Source: Oenanthe sinensis
Lineage: Eukaryota; Streptophyta; Magnoliopsida; Apiales; Apiaceae
Assembly (NCBI GenBank): GCA_028671895.1
Contig: CM053794.1
Location: 36,286,501-36,350,500 of the forward strand
Direction of reading: 5' to 3'
DNA: 64,000 nt
Under the pieces are notes generated by a model. That model made no database searches and was not told where the DNA came from. It saw only the letters and a list, made by a program, of their open reading frames with translations. A program made the translations under genes and the position numbers. Every line of letters begins with the position of its first letter. Within the stretch, counting starts at the first letter, position 1. This document shows, one piece after another, positions 1-11,900 of this stretch.

Positions 1-429
1 ATAATTTATTGACATCATCTATATTTTACCCGAGTTATAATTTATATATATATATATAGTGTTAGGTCCCAAATCATCATAGAAACGGGGTTGAATATGA
101 TGTTGGTCATTTTTCGGTTATAATTGTGGATTATGATTTATGTGTATTTTGGTTCTTGAGATACAAGGTATAGTAAACAATCAACAAAATCAATTCGGAA
201 AAATATAGGTATATTAATAAATTCTTGAAGTGCTACAGTATAATCAAATGATTAGTACAATTATTTATAATCAATACAACAAAATACAAGGTGTGTTTAT
301 GATTGAACTTTAATGGACCTCTGCATGTTGTTGAACGTATTGAAGACGATGCACTCTCTTCTTGCTTCTGCTGTAAATCACATCTATTTATAGTGTAGGC
401 TTTTAATTCCAAAGGAACCGGATGTTGAA

Positions 430-680
430 GGCGCCTTGAAGTCGTGGCTTTGTGGCGCCTTGAGAATTATTTTTGGTGGCGTCTGCAGGTTTAGTTTTGA
501 TGGCGCCTTGGAGTAATCCATTGATGACGCCTTGGAACATATCTTTTAAGGTGTGGCGCCCTTAAGAATTGTGAGTGAATGGCGTCCTGTACATTTCTTT
601 TACTTAAAAGAAAATATTTCTTTTAAACATATATTAAGTGGCACCTTGAACTCATAATCCCTCATAGGCACCTTTGACAC
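430..680. repeat. Degenerate ~25-bp periodic array with GGCGCC core
   Basis: A motif close to TGGCGCCTTGGA recurs at about 430, 453, 476, 501, 525, 553, 580, 640 and 666, with an outlying TGACGCCT near 860. Most spacings are 23-28 bp and one gap is about twice that. The units are diverged outside the core. The GC-rich palindromic core stands out strongly from the surrounding AT-rich DNA. It could be a decayed minisatellite or an enhancer-like array in an LTR. Confidence 0.6.
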
Positions 681-2170
681 TTAACCAATTTCAAGAACCA
701 TTTCTTTTATTGGATTGACTTGACTTGATCTTTGACTTGAGCTCGATTTTAGAAATTCCTTTTGATTTGATCATTATATTTTTTTCTTCGTCTGTCATTG
801 ATTCAATTTGAAGATAATTGATTCATTGACTTTGTAAAGATAATTCTTTCTTTGTTGTGCTGACGCCTAATACACTGGTCTGGTTCGCAGACGGCTAACA
901 CATAATTAAATTCTCTTCACTTGCACTTAAAACTACAAGTTAACATTTTCTCTGTTCCTTTGTTTCTTTTCACTAAGATCACGATCCTCGTACTTAAACC
1001 ACTACACTTCCTTGATTCTGAAAACCTTCTCATCTTTCATGGGTCACTGAAACTTGAACATTTTAATGAACTTCTTTCGTTGAAACTTTTAAAGGATTCA
1101 GTCTTTAATTCCTTGTAGTGTTGCATACACGTGTCCTGTTTGATTATCCTTGTGGATTCATGTGCTTCATATTAATATTATTTATCGGTCTTTCTTTTTG
1201 TGTTGAGTCATCGTTACTTTATTATATACCACGTTATATTATACTTTACATATAGGCACTAGTCTAGAACAATCATTTTTTGTTATCCATTATTCTGCGG
1301 GATTTTTTCGAGGATAAAAACCTTAAAAATGATGTTTTAAATGTGGATAGACGAAGTGACTCCCTAGATTAAAAATAATTAATATTATTCGCGATAAAAA
1401 ATACACATTTTAATGATTAGGGCAAGCGATCACAAGAGATTAGAACTCGAAACAAGCTTGACATCCAACTCCAAATATTCTAAGCGAATAAATTTTACGG
1501 CTAACAAATATTATTTTTTTTGAAAAATTAATAATTTAATGGTATATTTTCTAATTCTAAGAGAATTAATAACATAAAAGATACTAATGATCAAAGAGAG
1601 ATACAAATCATAAATGATTGAAAATTGAATGTGCAACTTATGTTGCATTTGTTTTGGGAAGAGTAAAATGAAAGGAAACTTATGCAAAAAGGAGGAGGAA
1701 TATTTGAAGGAAGAAGGTAGTTGATATCACTTTTTCAATGAAGGAATATTTAAAAATGAAGTATTTTTTCTTAAATCGGGAAATTTGTTTTCTAATTACG
1801 ATTGTTAAAAATACAATAAAACAAGAAATAAAATTATTAAATTTTTACTTATAAAATAATTAAATTTCATTTCATTTATTTCAACTAAATACAATTTTAT
1901 TTTGTACAGGATCTCTATGTTACGGTTATAAAATAAATTAAAATTAAAATTAAAATCTAATTGTTTTAAAAAAATCTATTTAAGGTATGATCCTTTATAT
2001 TAAATTATATTTATTTCATGATATTATCTATTTTACTAATTTTTAACCTAAATTTATATAATTTTCAAGTGCTTTTGAATATTTTTTTTAAACGCTAATT
2101 GCTTTAGAGTTCAACGGCTAAATCTTCTACTCAAATTTTAAAAATATTTAAGTTCTGATATTTAAAAAAT

Positions 2171-2209
<39 letters not shown>

Positions 2210-3475
2210 ATGAATTGTGATTTGAAATTCTAAATTCTAAAATTTATTAAATATTTTAAATACTCAAATTTAAATTTATTTGTAAACATTTTATTTAAAT
2301 AAAATGAGAATTTCAAATAAAATCTAAATTTTTTTTTATTCCAAAGAGAGTAAGGGCAAACCAAGGAGATCAAAAAATTCAAATTTAGGTTTGATTATCC
2401 TAAATTCTCCTACATCACTAATCCAAATGGTGATCCAAATTTAAATTAGTGTTGATCTAAATTTGGATCCTGGATCAGTTGATTTAATATTAAAATAATG
2501 ATTTTGTTATTTGTATATATTTAATTTACTAGATTTAAAGTTGATTTGTGATTTTTCAATTATTTAATTAATAATAGTATGTAACTAATAGTTAATAAAA
2601 CTTAATTTTTAGAATAAAATTTATACTAATTCGAAAAATTGGTATGTATGAATTATATTTTATACGTTAATTAATAAAATCTATGTGTTTTTCGTTAATT
2701 AAATATACAATTTTTATGTTATTAATGTATATTAAAAAAAATTAATTTTTTAACACAATATTGTAAAAAACGGAAATGAAACTTAGTCGGTGAAGGCATA
2801 GAACATGGATTAATCGGATGAATGGATGAATCGGGCATTAATCGTAATGATTAATTGGATAATCGAAAATTTAATCAGTTCGGTGAGCTACCGAACAAAG
2901 ATTAATCAGTGATTAATTATGATTAATCACTGATTTTTAGAACAATGATTTAACTTAATTAATTTAGTAAATATAATATAAATAGTTGATAATGATTAAA
3001 CATTAAATTTAAATAAATTAATATAGTATTTGTGTAACTAGAATTGTCATTTTAAATAGAACTTTAAATAATTTATTAACAATTATATATATATATATAT
3101 AAATTAATATAATAGAAGGCACAACACCGCAGACAAGAATACTAGTGTAAATAATAATTTAGATCAAAATTGATGCACTTTTTGGAACCGCACTTAATTG
3201 CATCTCCAAGAGATTGCTAGTGTTTTCTAGAGCAACTCCAATGAAACACGAAAATATCAAAATAGTGTTAAAATAACACTATTTTAATATAAAATCAACT
3301 CCAATAGAATATTAAAATATTGTCAGTGTTACACAAATGAATAGTGTGACACCAAATTTGGTGTCAAACATACATTCAGTGCTGTGCTCATCATCAAATC
3401 AGGTACCTTTGATGAAACTTTAGATCAAACTCTTGATCTAAATTATTTACTTTTGATGATGATGATGCTTTGATC

Positions 3476-3646
3476 AAAAATTTATTTATAATCATCTATA
3501 ATAACTTATACATTTTAATAAATTCAAATAAAATTTACTTTGAAATACAATCAATAAATTAATATTATATGTCGCATTTCAAAATAAATTTTATTTGAAT
3601 TTATTAAAATGTATAAGTCATTATAGATGATTATAAATAAATTTTT
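3476..3646. mobile_element. Foldback / MITE-like long hairpin
   Basis: Left arm 3476-3546 and right arm 3576-3646 are inverted copies, differing at about 2 of 71 positions by eye, separated by about 29 bp. Transcription would give a long, almost perfect double-stranded hairpin. Surrounding sequence from about 3226 (CAACTCCAATG) to about 3890 (CATTGGAATTG) may be the outer inverted termini of a larger element, but that part is weak. Confidence 0.7.
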
Positions 3647-4416
3647 ATATAAAATTGTAACAAAAATATTATATAAATATTTTTTTAGTACAATGTAGAA
3701 TTTATGGTGACAATATAAAAAAATAACAATAATTTATATTTGTGAATTTATGTGTTAATAAATGATTTTATTAAAAAATTATATTAAATATAAGAATGAG
3801 AAAATGTTAAAGTATTCTATTTTATATGTAAAAAATTTCTTATAATAAAAAATTTAAGATTTAATGTCGCTGCATTGGAATTGATTTTGTGTATAGTGTC
3901 ATTTTGACGTCAAAATAGTTCTACTTTAGGATTGTTCATGGTCTTTAGGAAGCTCAAGAGACATTAAATGACTCCAAACATTTTTATATCAATAAAATAT
4001 TCTTTTCAATCAAAAGATCCATTATTTTTCCACTTTCTTGAGGGGATCCATATATCAATAAAAAAATAAAATAAAGAGAAAATATAAAAAGGCATTGTTC
4101 AGGTTAACCACTATCAGCCTAATATTTTATATCTAGTATATTTAAGTGTTTAAGTGCCCACTAAGAGACCATCGGAGATGCTCATAATTTTCAACAGAAA
4201 GTTAATTTCTAGATCAAGATGAAAACATATCCGCCCACTTATAAACTGATAAACACACGATAACCAGGCCAATGCAATTCAACTTGAAAGTTGTTAGAAA
4301 ATGGATAAACATTCTTCCAGAGCTACTAGAACAATAAAACGAAAACACACAAATGTAATCATCATACAAATTGCTCATCCTCTGGAGAGAGATTATTTTT
4401 AAATAAGAAACACATA

Positions 4417-4441
4417 GTGATAGTGATAGTGATAGTGATAC
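4417..4441. repeat. Hexanucleotide microsatellite (GTGATA)n
   Basis: About four tandem copies of AGTGAT lie just beyond the stop codon of the cyclophilin gene, so within its likely 3' untranslated region. Confidence 0.85.
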
Positions 4442-4447
4442 ACTCAA

Positions 4448-4966
4448 TTAAGAGAGCTGGCCACAATCGGCAATGACAACGGGCTTAGAGCACCTCCCAC
4501 CGGAAGATCCAACCTTCTCAATTGCCCTAACCACTTCCATTCCCTCAACAACCTGTCCAAACACTACGTGCTTTCCATCCAGCCACTCGGTCTTTTCGGT
4601 ACATATAAAGAACTGTGATCCATTTGTTCCTGGACCTGCGTTGGCCATGGATAGGATTCCAGGCCCGGTGTGCTTCCTCACGAAATTCTCGTCGGCGAAC
4701 TTCTCACCGTAGATCGATTCGCCGCCGGTGCCGTTTCCGGCGGTGAAATCGCCTCCCTGGCACATGAATTTGGGGATCACGCGGTGGAATGATGAGCCTT
4801 TGTAGTGGAGAGGCTTTCGGCTTCTGCCGACTCCTTTCTCGCCGGTGCAGAGTGCTCGGAAGTTCTCGGCGGTGCGAGGAGTGGTGTCGGCGTAGAGCTC
4901 CATCACGATTCGGCCGACCGGTGATCCGCCGACGGTCATGTCAAAGAACACCTTAGGGTTTGGCAT
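4448..4966 (-). CDS. Cytosolic cyclophilin-type peptidyl-prolyl cis-trans isomerase
   Basis: An intronless 172-residue single-domain cyclophilin A-type protein, the usual length for plant cytosolic cyclophilins. These catalyse cis-trans isomerisation of Xaa-Pro bonds and bind cyclosporin A. Active-site residues by alignment to human CypA are present: Arg62, Phe67, Gln70, Phe120, Trp128 (cyclosporin contact) and His133. The plant-specific insertion (RSRKPLH, about 48-54) after GEKGVG is present, as are the conserved Cys40 and Cys168 linked to redox control in plant cyclophilins. There is no signal peptide or transit peptide, so it should act in cytosol or nucleus. The usual Gly in HRVIPGFMCQ is Lys66 here, an unusual change beside the active site. 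The start is the first ATG of the MPNPKVFFD form. A TATA box lies about 80 bp upstream, with ABRE and DRE-like elements farther up. Confidence 0.97.
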   Translation of the reverse strand: MPNPKVFFDMTVGGSPVGRIVMELYADTTPRTAENFRALCTGEKGVGRSRKPLHYKGSSFHRVIPKFMCQGGDFTAGNGTGGESIYGEKFADENFVRKHTGPGILSMANAGPGTNGSQFFICTEKTEWLDGKHVVFGQVVEGMEVVRAIEKVGSSGGRCSKPVVIADCGQLS

Positions 4967-5045
4967 ATTGAATTGAATAGAGAGATTGTGTGTTTAGTAA
5001 GGGATAGATACAGATCTGTTGCAAGCGAAGGAGGAGGAGGTGTGC

Positions 5046-5053
5046 GTATATAT
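5046..5053 (-). promoter_or_regulatory. TATA box of cyclophilin gene
   Basis: TATATATA on the minus strand, about 80 bp upstream of the ATG at 4966. This is suitable spacing for a plant core promoter with a short leader. Confidence 0.65.
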
Positions 5054-5199
5054 AGGCGGGCGGGTGTGTACTTGTATATTATAAATTAGGGTAAGATATA
5101 GCCGTTGGATGAGATGACTTTTAACGGATAAGGAGGAAAAGACTGATGTCAGTCCCTCCCACTTGCAGCTCAAGTGACCTTTCACCATTTTCGAGTTGT

Positions 5200-5217
5200 C
5201 ACGTGCCACTAACCGAC
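5200..5217 (-). promoter_or_regulatory. Paired ABRE/G-box and DRE-core motifs
   Basis: CACGTG (5200-5205) and ACCGAC (5212-5217) lie 6 bp apart, about 235-250 bp upstream of the cyclophilin ATG. ABRE plus DRE/CRT coupling is a known arrangement in abscisic-acid, drought and cold-responsive plant promoters. Function here is inferred only. Confidence 0.5.
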
Positions 5218-5664
5218 GAAAATAGGTGGACGGCTGCGATGTGTTATAAACGGTAATGTCTCCATCAAATAATTGTGATGCTTTGATATTTTTAATTTTC
5301 TTTTTAAAGGATTCCTCCCTCTTGATATTTCAATTTTGATGATGGGCTTTTGTAAGTGGGCTAGTCACCTTGCTATCTTGTTAAATCGGCCTGCACAATC
5401 TCTACCTATTAGTTAGAGGTCACAATAATACTGGGCTACTTACTTACCCCCATTCATTAGTTCAACACATATGGTAATTGCGAGGCCTTTTGGTAGACTT
5501 CAAATCGTCATATTCTAAACCTTATAATTATAACAATAAATAATATGCTAGTGATATTTGCACACCTTTCCTTGGTATTTTCAATTATTTGTTTTAGTTC
5601 TTGTCTATTATTAAGATGTTAATTAAGACTTCAATATTATAATTCATAAAAATTAATTATAAAA

Positions 5665-5671
<7 letters not shown>

Positions 5672-5697
<26 letters not shown>
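5672..5697. repeat. AT dinucleotide microsatellite
   Basis: About 13 AT units immediately beside the MITE-like element that begins at 5698. It may include that element's target site. Confidence 0.85.
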
Positions 5698-5700
<3 letters not shown>

Positions 5701-6178
5701 GAGATATTCTCTATGATACAATTGTAGAATTGACTTTTATCAATGGTACCATCACATTTTTTACTTCTATTCATGGTACCCCGAACTTATGGATTGATAT
5801 TCCTGGTACACTTTTGTTAGACAAATCTTAAGAAACACATGTAAACCTACGATATTGGTATTAAAATGATGTTTAGCAACAGTTCTTACCATATTGAATA
5901 ATGTACGATAAGATATTAATAATACTAACTCAAATAAATATATTCATAACGCTTAAGGAAAAAAATAATAATTTAAAGAAATTATCTTTGATATCGTTGT
6001 AAAATTGACTTTACCAATGGTACCCTTAAGATTTGGTATTTTCTCAACATTTGGCTAATATAAGTGTATTACGTATAGCAATCGATGAGCTTGAGGATAC
6101 CATGAATATAATTAAAAAATGTGATGGTATCATTGGTAAAAACCAATTCTACAATGGTATAATAAAAAATATCCCTAT
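5698..6178. mobile_element. Long-TIR MITE-like element, about 480 bp
   Basis: The two ends are inverted copies over roughly 60-110 bp. The left end reads ATAGAGATATTCTCTATG, and the right end on the reverse strand reads ATAGGGATATTTTTTATT. Both continue through ATTGTAGAATTG and then ATCACATTTTTTA. There is no coding capacity. The target duplication cannot be set because the left flank is an AT microsatellite. Confidence 0.65.
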
Positions 6179-6900
6179 ATAATATAATAATATGAGTAAA
6201 TTTAAATAAATTAATAAATAACATAAAATTATAATTAATTTTGAATTGAATTAATATACTTAAAATTATACATTGAATACAATTTTTTTTATTTTTTGAT
6301 GGAGTATATTAAATACAATTTACATATATGTTATTTTATTATGAAAATTTAAATTTTTATTAATTTAATCCAGAATGATAAAATGTATTTTGAAATTTAT
6401 TAACATTCTCTAAAAATGAAGAATCCATTTATTTATAGATTTTAATAAATAAATATGTTTTATTATAATATGATAATATACTTTTGTCGTTAATATGATT
6501 AAGTTTTATCACCAAACAACTTGTATTTAGATTTTATTAATATTTTAAATAATAGATTAAATTTTATACTAGTAGCAAAATAAATAATTTATATTTAATA
6601 TTTTATACTTTATATTTCTTTATTATTCAAATTGTGAATTTTTTTAATATTATATGTCACTAATTTTTATAAATAATATAAATCATAATTTTATTGTATA
6701 TAATCGATAAATTTTAAGCGTATATTTAAAAATTGGAAATAATGCAATTTTTGTATTATAATGATAAGATTGTTTTTTGCCTAATTTTTATAAAATCTAA
6801 AAATAATCCGCTAATGTTAATGGGTAAGAATTAAAAAAAAAAAACAGGGTGTGCAACTATCACTTTACGGTGTGCATATATCACTATCCTAAATAATATA

Positions 6901-7175
6901 CTCTCTCTATCCCAATAAATTCTTTACCTTCCCTTTTTTGGATGCTCACCCAATTCTTTACATTTCAAAATTTCTAAAAATAGTAAATTTTTATATTATA
7001 AAATTTACTCTCACCCATTATTTTACTCAACTTTTTCAAACCTATCAATTGAACCCACCATTTTACTCACTTTTTCTTCTCTTTCATCTACTTTTCCTTT
7101 TATTTCATACTATTTTATATATTTTTTTTAAACTCCATGCCCAACTTAAATATAAATAATTGGGTGGGAGGAAGG
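6901..7175. mobile_element. Stowaway-type MITE (copy 1)
   Basis: The left terminus CTCTCTCTATCCCA and the right terminus, ending in GGTGGGAGGAAGG, are flanked by TA on each side. The interior shares blocks with the element at 51825-52116 in inverted orientation, for example the segment around CACCCAATTCTTTACA and the run of A/T followed by CTCACCCA. It does not encode a protein. The 73-codon frame inside it is incidental. Confidence 0.65.
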
Positions 7176-8854
7176 TAGCAGCGAATAGAAAGCAAGCTCG
7201 GTGCCAAATGAATAGGTTATGAATGGCCGGTCAGTGCTGCCCATAATAATAATCATTAATAAATAGATAACATAAAAGATACTCTATACGGTTTGGCGTA
7301 ATTTAAGGTAATTGTAAAATGAACACACATTTTTTATTGTTTTTAAATTATTGGATAGCCCAAGTGATAAAATGTTTATTCTCTATTATTCCAGGTCCTG
7401 GTTTCGACTCTATCTCAACCCAATATTTGAGATTTGTTAGAATATATATTAATTTGTAAGACATAAACCTAATTATTAAAAATAAATCATCATATACACG
7501 ACATCTTAATTTGTAAGGTCATAAACCTAAGAGACACTAAACCTAATTATTAAAAAAAATCATCGTATACATGTCATTTCATTCAGTGATAGCTTGCTGT
7601 TCCTTGATTAAATTTGTACATTTGGAAAATAAGAAATAACTACAGTAAAAAGTAAACAACAAATCTCCCCAAATTATTCCTGGTTATTGTTGTACCCCTT
7701 GACGAGGAAGTTGTGTTATTAGAAGTTTCTTGACTCTTTGGAAACAACTCCAAGTCAGATTATACTTGGGAGCATATGCTTCGTGTAACAAGTTACCAGC
7801 CCTTTCCCTCTGGATTTCTTTAATTACGGGAAAGTACGATGACCTTGTTGCACTTGCATTATAATATTTCAAATACCAGGGAAATCCATACATAAAAAGC
7901 CAGTGATAGCTAACCACTAGATTATTTTACTTGTGCTGTTACAACTTGCAAGGATTGAGTCTTTTCCCCCGCCAATTGTGACAGAAAGTCACAGAATAAG
8001 TCTTTTAGCTAGACGTATAAATAAAACAAGAGATGACTTGCTCCTCTGTGATATAACATATAGTCATATATGATATGACATTATTACCAAAACAAAACAC
8101 AAATCTAATTTGACTCGAAGTAAAACTTTAACTTGTGAATTTGAGGGACGATATCAATGATTTAGCCATCATTTAATTTAATAGTAATATAATTACTGTT
8201 AATTCAATGCTCTTTGTTTTTAATGTTGTTTAATTTAATGTGTTAATATGTGTGTGTCAGCAGCAGTTGACTGTTTGATTGAGATATTTGGTGATCAAAG
8301 GCACAGCCAAGGCCGGCAGTTTTAAGCCTTCAAAGGCCGGCAGTCTCCATTTCTCTGCCATATCAAGAAAAGCAAGCCTCTTTAGGCTGCATGTATGCAC
8401 AAATTTTTTGTTCCAAATTGGATGTTGCGGATAGCTTATTGAAGCAATTCTTCTGAAAGTCAGTGTTTGCTTACTTGTCTCCAGATGTTTATCTCCAGTT
8501 TTGATGAGTAGTAACTACTCTTCTAATTTCTACAACAGTACATACGCATTGCACATTAGTATACTTACCTCACTGTTTTACATGTTTGCATACTCTGTGC
8601 AGAGCTTATATTTCACTGCAACTTTAATTTTATCAATATTTTGTTGTTGACTGGTTTGCAGAGTTGAAGACGTAAAACTACGGATTTAGTCATCGTAGTT
8701 TGCACCTATGTATGTGATTAATAAGTTGAAAATTTATCTATTCTTAATCCAAAAGGGGGAGCCCCATTTACTATATTTATAAACTTGAGTTGATTTTGTT
8801 ACGACCTGTGGGTAAAATTAATAAAATGAATGAATTTTAATAATTGAGAGGACA

Positions 8855-8873
8855 GTGTGTGCGCGCGCGCGCG
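8855..8873. repeat. GTGTGCGCGCGCGC alternating purine-pyrimidine run
   Basis: A short alternating GT/GC tract with about seven consecutive GC units lies about 120 bp before the LIN start codon. Such tracts can adopt Z-DNA, and it is compositionally out of place in this AT-rich DNA. Confidence 0.7.
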
Positions 8874-8991
8874 TTCCTCAATTATAGAAAACGGAGAAGA
8901 AGACATTTTTACTAACTGAATTATCTTTGCTACTTGTAGGATTTTCCTTTATGCGTGCTCAAATTAACTGAATCAAAACTATAGGTTTGCT

Positions 8992-11900
8992 ATGGATCAG
9001 AATGATATAGTTAGATTTTTGCTCACCACTGTCGGAAGTTTTATCCAAGATCGGTTAATTGATAAAGAACAAAGAACCCAACAAAAGGAACAATGTGCTG
9101 AGAGACTAGAAGCTGAAGACGAAAAAACAGAAGTCCGGTACTCTGATCAAGCTGTGTTAGCAAATTTAGACTGGGGAATGGAGGCCCTTGAAGAAGCTAT
9201 AAATACATCGAATGTGGAAACTAAGCTAGCACGACTAGACCATGCTGAGAAGATGTTACAAGTATGTGCTATGTTGAATTCTAGCCAGAAAACTGCCGGG
9301 GTTCCTAATTTCTATCTGTCTGCCTGGGCACATCTTAACTTAGCATACCTCTGGAAATTGCGAAACAATGTCCAAAATGCAGTTCACCATGTTCTTGAGA
9401 TGTTCTGTGTTGACCCTCTGTTCTCTCGAATTGATTTTGCTCCTGATCTATGGAAGACTTTGTTTCTTCCACATATGAGCTCAATTGTCGGATGGTACTC
9501 AGAGGAGAGACAAAAGATTGTGATGGATTCAATTCCTGATTCAGCGGATATGTCTTTCACTGCTGATTTTGATCAATACTTCAATGAATCTCTAATATTT
9601 TCGGTGAGGCCAGATCAAGCAGAGAAAATGCAAAATCTGGAGCAGGTTTATGGGCAAGCATTGGATGATAACACAAAGCTATATGCAAAATACTACAAGG
9701 ACTGCATGAACTTTGATTCAACCACTAGCAAAAAGTTGATTCCGATGATGCCAATTGCAGAGCCACCAATGACTCCGTTGCATGAGGTGAGCCGTTCCAT
9801 ACCTGATCACGTGAAATTCGGTCCTGTCTTACCTAAGAGTGCTGGTTTTAACCAAACAACAAAGGCTAAAGATAGCTCACTAGATGCTTTGAGGTAAGCT
9901 TCAGTTATCAGTTCTTTTGAAGGGAATACTGGATCACGATCGCTTGCTTGTTTATTTTCCCCTATAAAATCCTGTATTCATTCGAAGTAAATACTGTTTT
10001 GCTCTGACCAGATTGAAATTGGGTTCTGACTCATCAAGGGACCTAGCAGATTCTGCAAAATGGGATCCTGAAGTGAGAACTTACTTAAAAGAACAATAGA
10101 TTCATATTGTAATAAAAAAGTGGTAAGTTTATTAAATAACTTATGCTCCTTTCTTGGTTTGCCTTGTCAGGAGGGAATACCTGAAGAAGAAGAATACGAA
10201 TCTGACAATGAACATTATGTATTTGTGGGGTCTGAAGATAAAGGTAACAAACTTTCATCTCATATCGGCAGGGAAATGGATCCTAAAATTGGCTCAAAGT
10301 CGAGTAGTCAAAATCATTCTACTGCTGTATTTACACCTGCGGATTCCCCTAAAGCTCTTACTCCAAAGAAATCATCTCCAAAATCTGATTATTATCCCAA
10401 GGATTCCTCATCCATGTTTCGGTTGTTGTCCAGCCGTGCAATGGATGGCAAGGTTTTTACATCCGGGTCTTGTTCGCCACTTCATCAGGATCCAGGCACT
10501 AGCTCAGGAGATTCTGACAATGAAATGCCAGTATGTTAATAGATTTTGTTTCAGATATATTGCATGTTTCAGTTTTCAATTGCTTCACTTTGAACAGCAG
10601 TACCTTACAAACTTAGTTCCTCAGGAACACCCGAAAAGTGTCAGGACAAACCACACCAGGAGTGTTAGTGATGGGAATGTGAATACCCAACTCCCGGAGA
10701 AAAGGTATCTCCGTTATCTCATAAAATTTCAAATTTAAGTTCGTATCATTTAAAGTCAACGTGGTAATTTTCTTGCTTCTATCCGAGATGTCTCCCAAAT
10801 TATGATCGGATTATTTTGATTCGTGTCCCTTCAGATCAGACTATCTTTACGTTACCTCTTCACATAATCCATGTTTGTTTGAATTGCAACAGTTTCTCTA
10901 ATGACTGTGAAGAAGGAAGTCAAAGCTACATTTCTCTCCCATCTTCTGAAAAAATGACTCCTCATTCAAGAGTACCTAAAGATTTTGTCTGTCCCATCAC
11001 TGGTCAAATTTTTTATGATCCGGTAACACTTGAAACAGGCCAGACATATGAGAGGAAAGCTATCCAAGAATGGACCAAAAGAGGAAACACAACATGCCCC
11101 ATCACCAGACAGCCCATCTCTGCTAATCCATTGCCCAAAACAAACTATGTCTTGAAAAGGCTAATCACTTCTTGGAAAGAGCAGCATCCTGATCTTGCGC
11201 AGGAATTGTCATATTCTGAAACACCAAGAAGTTCTTTCAGTACTCCTCCAAAAGACACCTCTCCGTCAGTGACTACCCCATCCAGGATAATCGCTCTTCG
11301 TGATCAAAGGAGTAGGGATGGTGGTAACCACAATAAACCAAGAAGATTCGCGCGAGTTGCTTCCTCAAACTCACCGACCAGTGTGATATCTCAAGCTTCT
11401 GTTGAAACCATTATAAATGGGTTGAGCCCATATATATCTTGTCTCTGCACTTCTGAAAATTTAAAGGAATGTGAAGCATCTGTTCTTCAAGTAGCCAGGA
11501 CATGGAAAGACTCGAGGGGTGATTCGGGGCTGCATGTTTATCTGTCCAATCCAGCCATAGTTAATGGCTTTGTAGATATATTGTCAGCTTCTTTGAACAG
11601 GGAAGTTTTACGAACATCAATTTACGTTCTTTCTGAGCTAATATTTTCCGATGATAGGGTTGGAGAGATTCTAACAGCAGATTCAGATTTTGAAATCCTA
11701 GCATCACTGCTTATAAATGGTTTGGCTGAGGCTGCTGTTCTAATGTACTTGCTAAAACCAGCAATCTCACAGTTATCTCCTTACAACTTTCTGCCGTCCC
11801 TTCTACAGATCATTTCAAATAAAACTGAAGACTCAAATGACCTTGATTTAGTGATGGATCCTAAGGATGCAGCAATTGCATTGCTTGAGCAGGTTATACT

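Larger units (their letters stand above)
1..4200. other. Intergenic, AT-rich, transposon-derived
   Basis: No gene is supportable here. The 65-codon open frame at 921-1118 (+) has no recognisable domain and unconvincing composition. The stretch holds a GGCGCC-cored repeat array (about 430-680), several AT microsatellites (2185-2209, 3083-3102), a 13-bp-arm palindrome (2905-2934) and a long foldback (3476-3646). A TATA-like sequence near 388-394 follows a pyrimidine-rich segment and could be an old LTR promoter, but I see no matching second LTR in the window. Confidence 0.6.
5220..8984. other. Intergenic between cyclophilin and LIN
   Basis: The stretch is mainly AT-rich DNA with two MITE-like elements (5698-6178 and 6901-7175). 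A 77-codon open frame on the minus strand at 7684-7917 has no recognisable domain and I do not call it a gene. Around 8270-8700 the sequence is less AT-rich and probably holds the LIN promoter or an untranslated leader. A (GC)n run lies at 8855-8873. Confidence 0.5.

Noticed and set aside
4473..4712. Plus-strand frame opposite the cyclophilin
   Set aside because: Antisense shadow of a strongly conserved coding sequence.
7684..7917. 77-codon minus-strand frame as a gene
   Set aside because: No recognisable domain, no flanking exons that join in phase, and unremarkable composition.
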